Origin: Treponema sp. | GTDB taxonomy: Bacteria; Spirochaetota; Spirochaetia; Treponematales; Breznakiellaceae | Length of the DNA stretch: 6,317 nt | Reading direction: 5' to 3' | NCBI GenBank assembly: GCA_031263435.1 | Contig: JAISFT010000214.1 | Span: forward strand, 1 to 6,317 | Made by a program: the position numbers and the translations under genes | In this document: piece by piece, positions 5,564 through 6,317 of the stretch | Layout: every line of letters starts with the position of its first letter | Position numbering within the stretch: the first letter of the stretch is position 1 | The notes under the pieces: model-generated | What the model was told of the DNA's origin: nothing | Seen by the model: only the letters and a program-made list of their open reading frames with translations | Database searches by the model: none

Positions 5564-6317
5564 TCAGCGCCCTGCCTGATCGAGCATCTCAAGGCCTTCC
5601 CGGGCCTGGCGCAGGCCGGGATTGATCCGCAGGGCTTCGGTCCAGTCAACGCGGGCCCGGCCGTAGTCCCCCTTGGCGTTATACGCGGCGCCCCGGTTGT
5701 AGTACGCTTCCATGTAGGCGGGGTTGAGGCGCAGGGCCTGGTCGTAGTCCCCAATGGCGCGGTCGTAATCGCTTTTTCCGGCGTGGGCATTACCGCGGTT
5801 GTAATAGGCCAGGGCATAATCCGGCGCAATCCCGATAACCCGGTCGTAGTCCGCAATGGCGCGGTCCAGATCGCCCCTGCTCCGGTACGCTATGCCGCGG
5901 TTGATATACGCGGTGGTATTATCCGGGTCCAACTGCAGGGCCCGGTCGTAATCCGCAATGGCATGGTCCGGATCGCCTTTGATCCGGTACGCTATACCGC
6001 GGTTGATATACACGTCCGGGTTGTCCGGGTCCAGCCGCAGGGCCCGGTCGTAGTCTCCAATGGCGCCATCCAGATCGCCCTTGTTCCGGTACGCTATGCC
6101 GCGGTTGATATACGCGTCCGGGTCGTCCGGGTCCAACTGCAGGGCCCGGTCGTAGTCCGCAATGGCAGAGTCAAGATCGCCCTGGCCGGCATAGACGTAA
6201 CCGCGCCACCTCCAGGCAGCGGCCAAACCGGGCTGTAGATCTATCGCCCCGGTAAACTGCCCCAGGGCCGCGGCAAAGTCGGAACGGGCAAGGGACAGGA
6301 TACCCTGGTCAATAAGG
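5564..6317 (-). CDS. TPR repeat protein, 5'-truncated by the window end
   Basis: The frame is open from the right edge to TGA 5566-5564, giving 250 visible C-terminal residues; a TTG at 6226 is an internal codon, because the sequence upstream of it (SDFAAALGQFTGAIDLQPG) is plainly the second half of another repeat. Six complete 34-residue tetratricopeptide repeats follow (visible residues 31-64, 65-98, 99-132, 133-166, 167-200, 201-234), each with the W/Y-x-x-RG-x-A/Y...G-D-x-D-x-A-I-x-D-Y-D-x-A-L-x-L-x-P pattern. A short helix, REGLEMLDQAGR, ends the protein. TPRs are helical protein-binding scaffolds; no catalytic domain is visible. Any signal peptide or N-terminal domain is outside the window, so location is unknown. 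The 47-base gap to the DUF3943 gene has no terminator, so the two are probably one transcript. The TPR protein may act with the barrel protein, but this rests on position only. Confidence 0.9.
   Translation of the reverse strand, partial: LIDQGILSLARSDFAAALGQFTGAIDLQPGLAAAWRWRGYVYAGQGDLDSAIADYDRALQLDPDDPDAYINRGIAYRNKGDLDGAIGDYDRALRLDPDNPDVYINRGIAYRIKGDPDHAIADYDRALQLDPDNTTAYINRGIAYRSRGDLDRAIADYDRVIGIAPDYALAYYNRGNAHAGKSDYDRAIGDYDQALRLNPAYMEAYYNRGAAYNAKGDYGRARVDWTEALRINPGLRQAREGLEMLDQAGR
5615..6226 (-). repeat. Six tandem 102-base repeats within the TPR gene
   Basis: Each unit is one TPR. Units 2-4 (6124-6023, 6022-5921, 5920-5819) are nearly identical at the DNA level. On the + strand, TCCGGTACGCTAT starts at 5881, 5983 and 6085, exactly 102 bases apart, and is followed in each copy by a shared CCGCGGTTGATATAC. 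Units 1, 5 and 6 keep the protein pattern but have diverged in DNA. Conservation of synonymous positions in the middle units indicates recent duplication or gene conversion, not just selection on the protein. Confidence 0.85.

Noticed and set aside
5344..5625. A + strand 93-codon frame across the DUF3943 start and the intergenic gap.
   Set aside because: It is antisense to the DUF3943 signal peptide and the TPR 3' end, has no Shine-Dalgarno sequence, and no recognisable protein pattern.
5783..6238. A + strand frame of 151 codons with repeated VVRNG and VRYAAVDI patterns that resembles a repeat protein.
   Set aside because: It is the antisense shadow of the tandem TPR units; the repeats are inherited from the 102-base DNA period, and no ribosome binding site is seen.

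Overview
The window looks like chromosomal DNA of a fairly GC-rich spirochaete, most likely a treponeme-type organism (Treponemataceae or a termite-gut relative). This is inferred from three things: envelope proteins with a spirochaete style, two small lipoproteins with relaxed lipoboxes, and a DUF3943-type barrel protein. No rRNA, tRNA or marker gene is present to prove it. Coding density is high, Shine-Dalgarno sequences are clear, and both GTG and ATG starts are used. There is no sign of a mobile element, CRISPR array or prophage.

Layout. (1) Positions 1-321, + strand: the 3' end of a DUF3782-like protein with a PD-(D/E)XK nuclease-type core, probably followed by an intrinsic terminator. 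(2) 392-1204, - strand: a CBM9-like carbohydrate-binding protein without a signal peptide. (3) 1205-1348: a divergent intergenic region holding a good sigma-70-type promoter for the + strand. (4) 1349-4096, + strand: a likely three-gene envelope operon. It encodes a secreted trypsin/HtrA-type serine protease that ends in a predicted outer-membrane beta-barrel segment, then two small lipoproteins that look like diverged paralogues. A palindromic, repeat-rich spacer abuts the ribosome binding site of the second lipoprotein. (5) 4128-5516, - strand: a secreted DUF3943 protein, probably an outer-membrane barrel, convergent with the lipoproteins. (6) 5564 to beyond 6317, - strand: a TPR protein cut by the window end, 47 bases upstream of the DUF3943 gene and probably co-transcribed with it.

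How the parts may fit. Everything from 1349 to the right edge, except possibly the TPR protein, carries an export signal, so this is an envelope-oriented neighbourhood. The most unusual item is the protease: an intact His-Asp-Ser triad, no PDZ domain, a middle domain of unknown type, and about eight amphipathic strands ending in Phe. That suggests a protease tethered to the outer membrane by its own barrel. The two lipoproteins downstream are candidate partners, on the basis of operon arrangement only. Nothing here amounts to a recognisable defence or mobile system.
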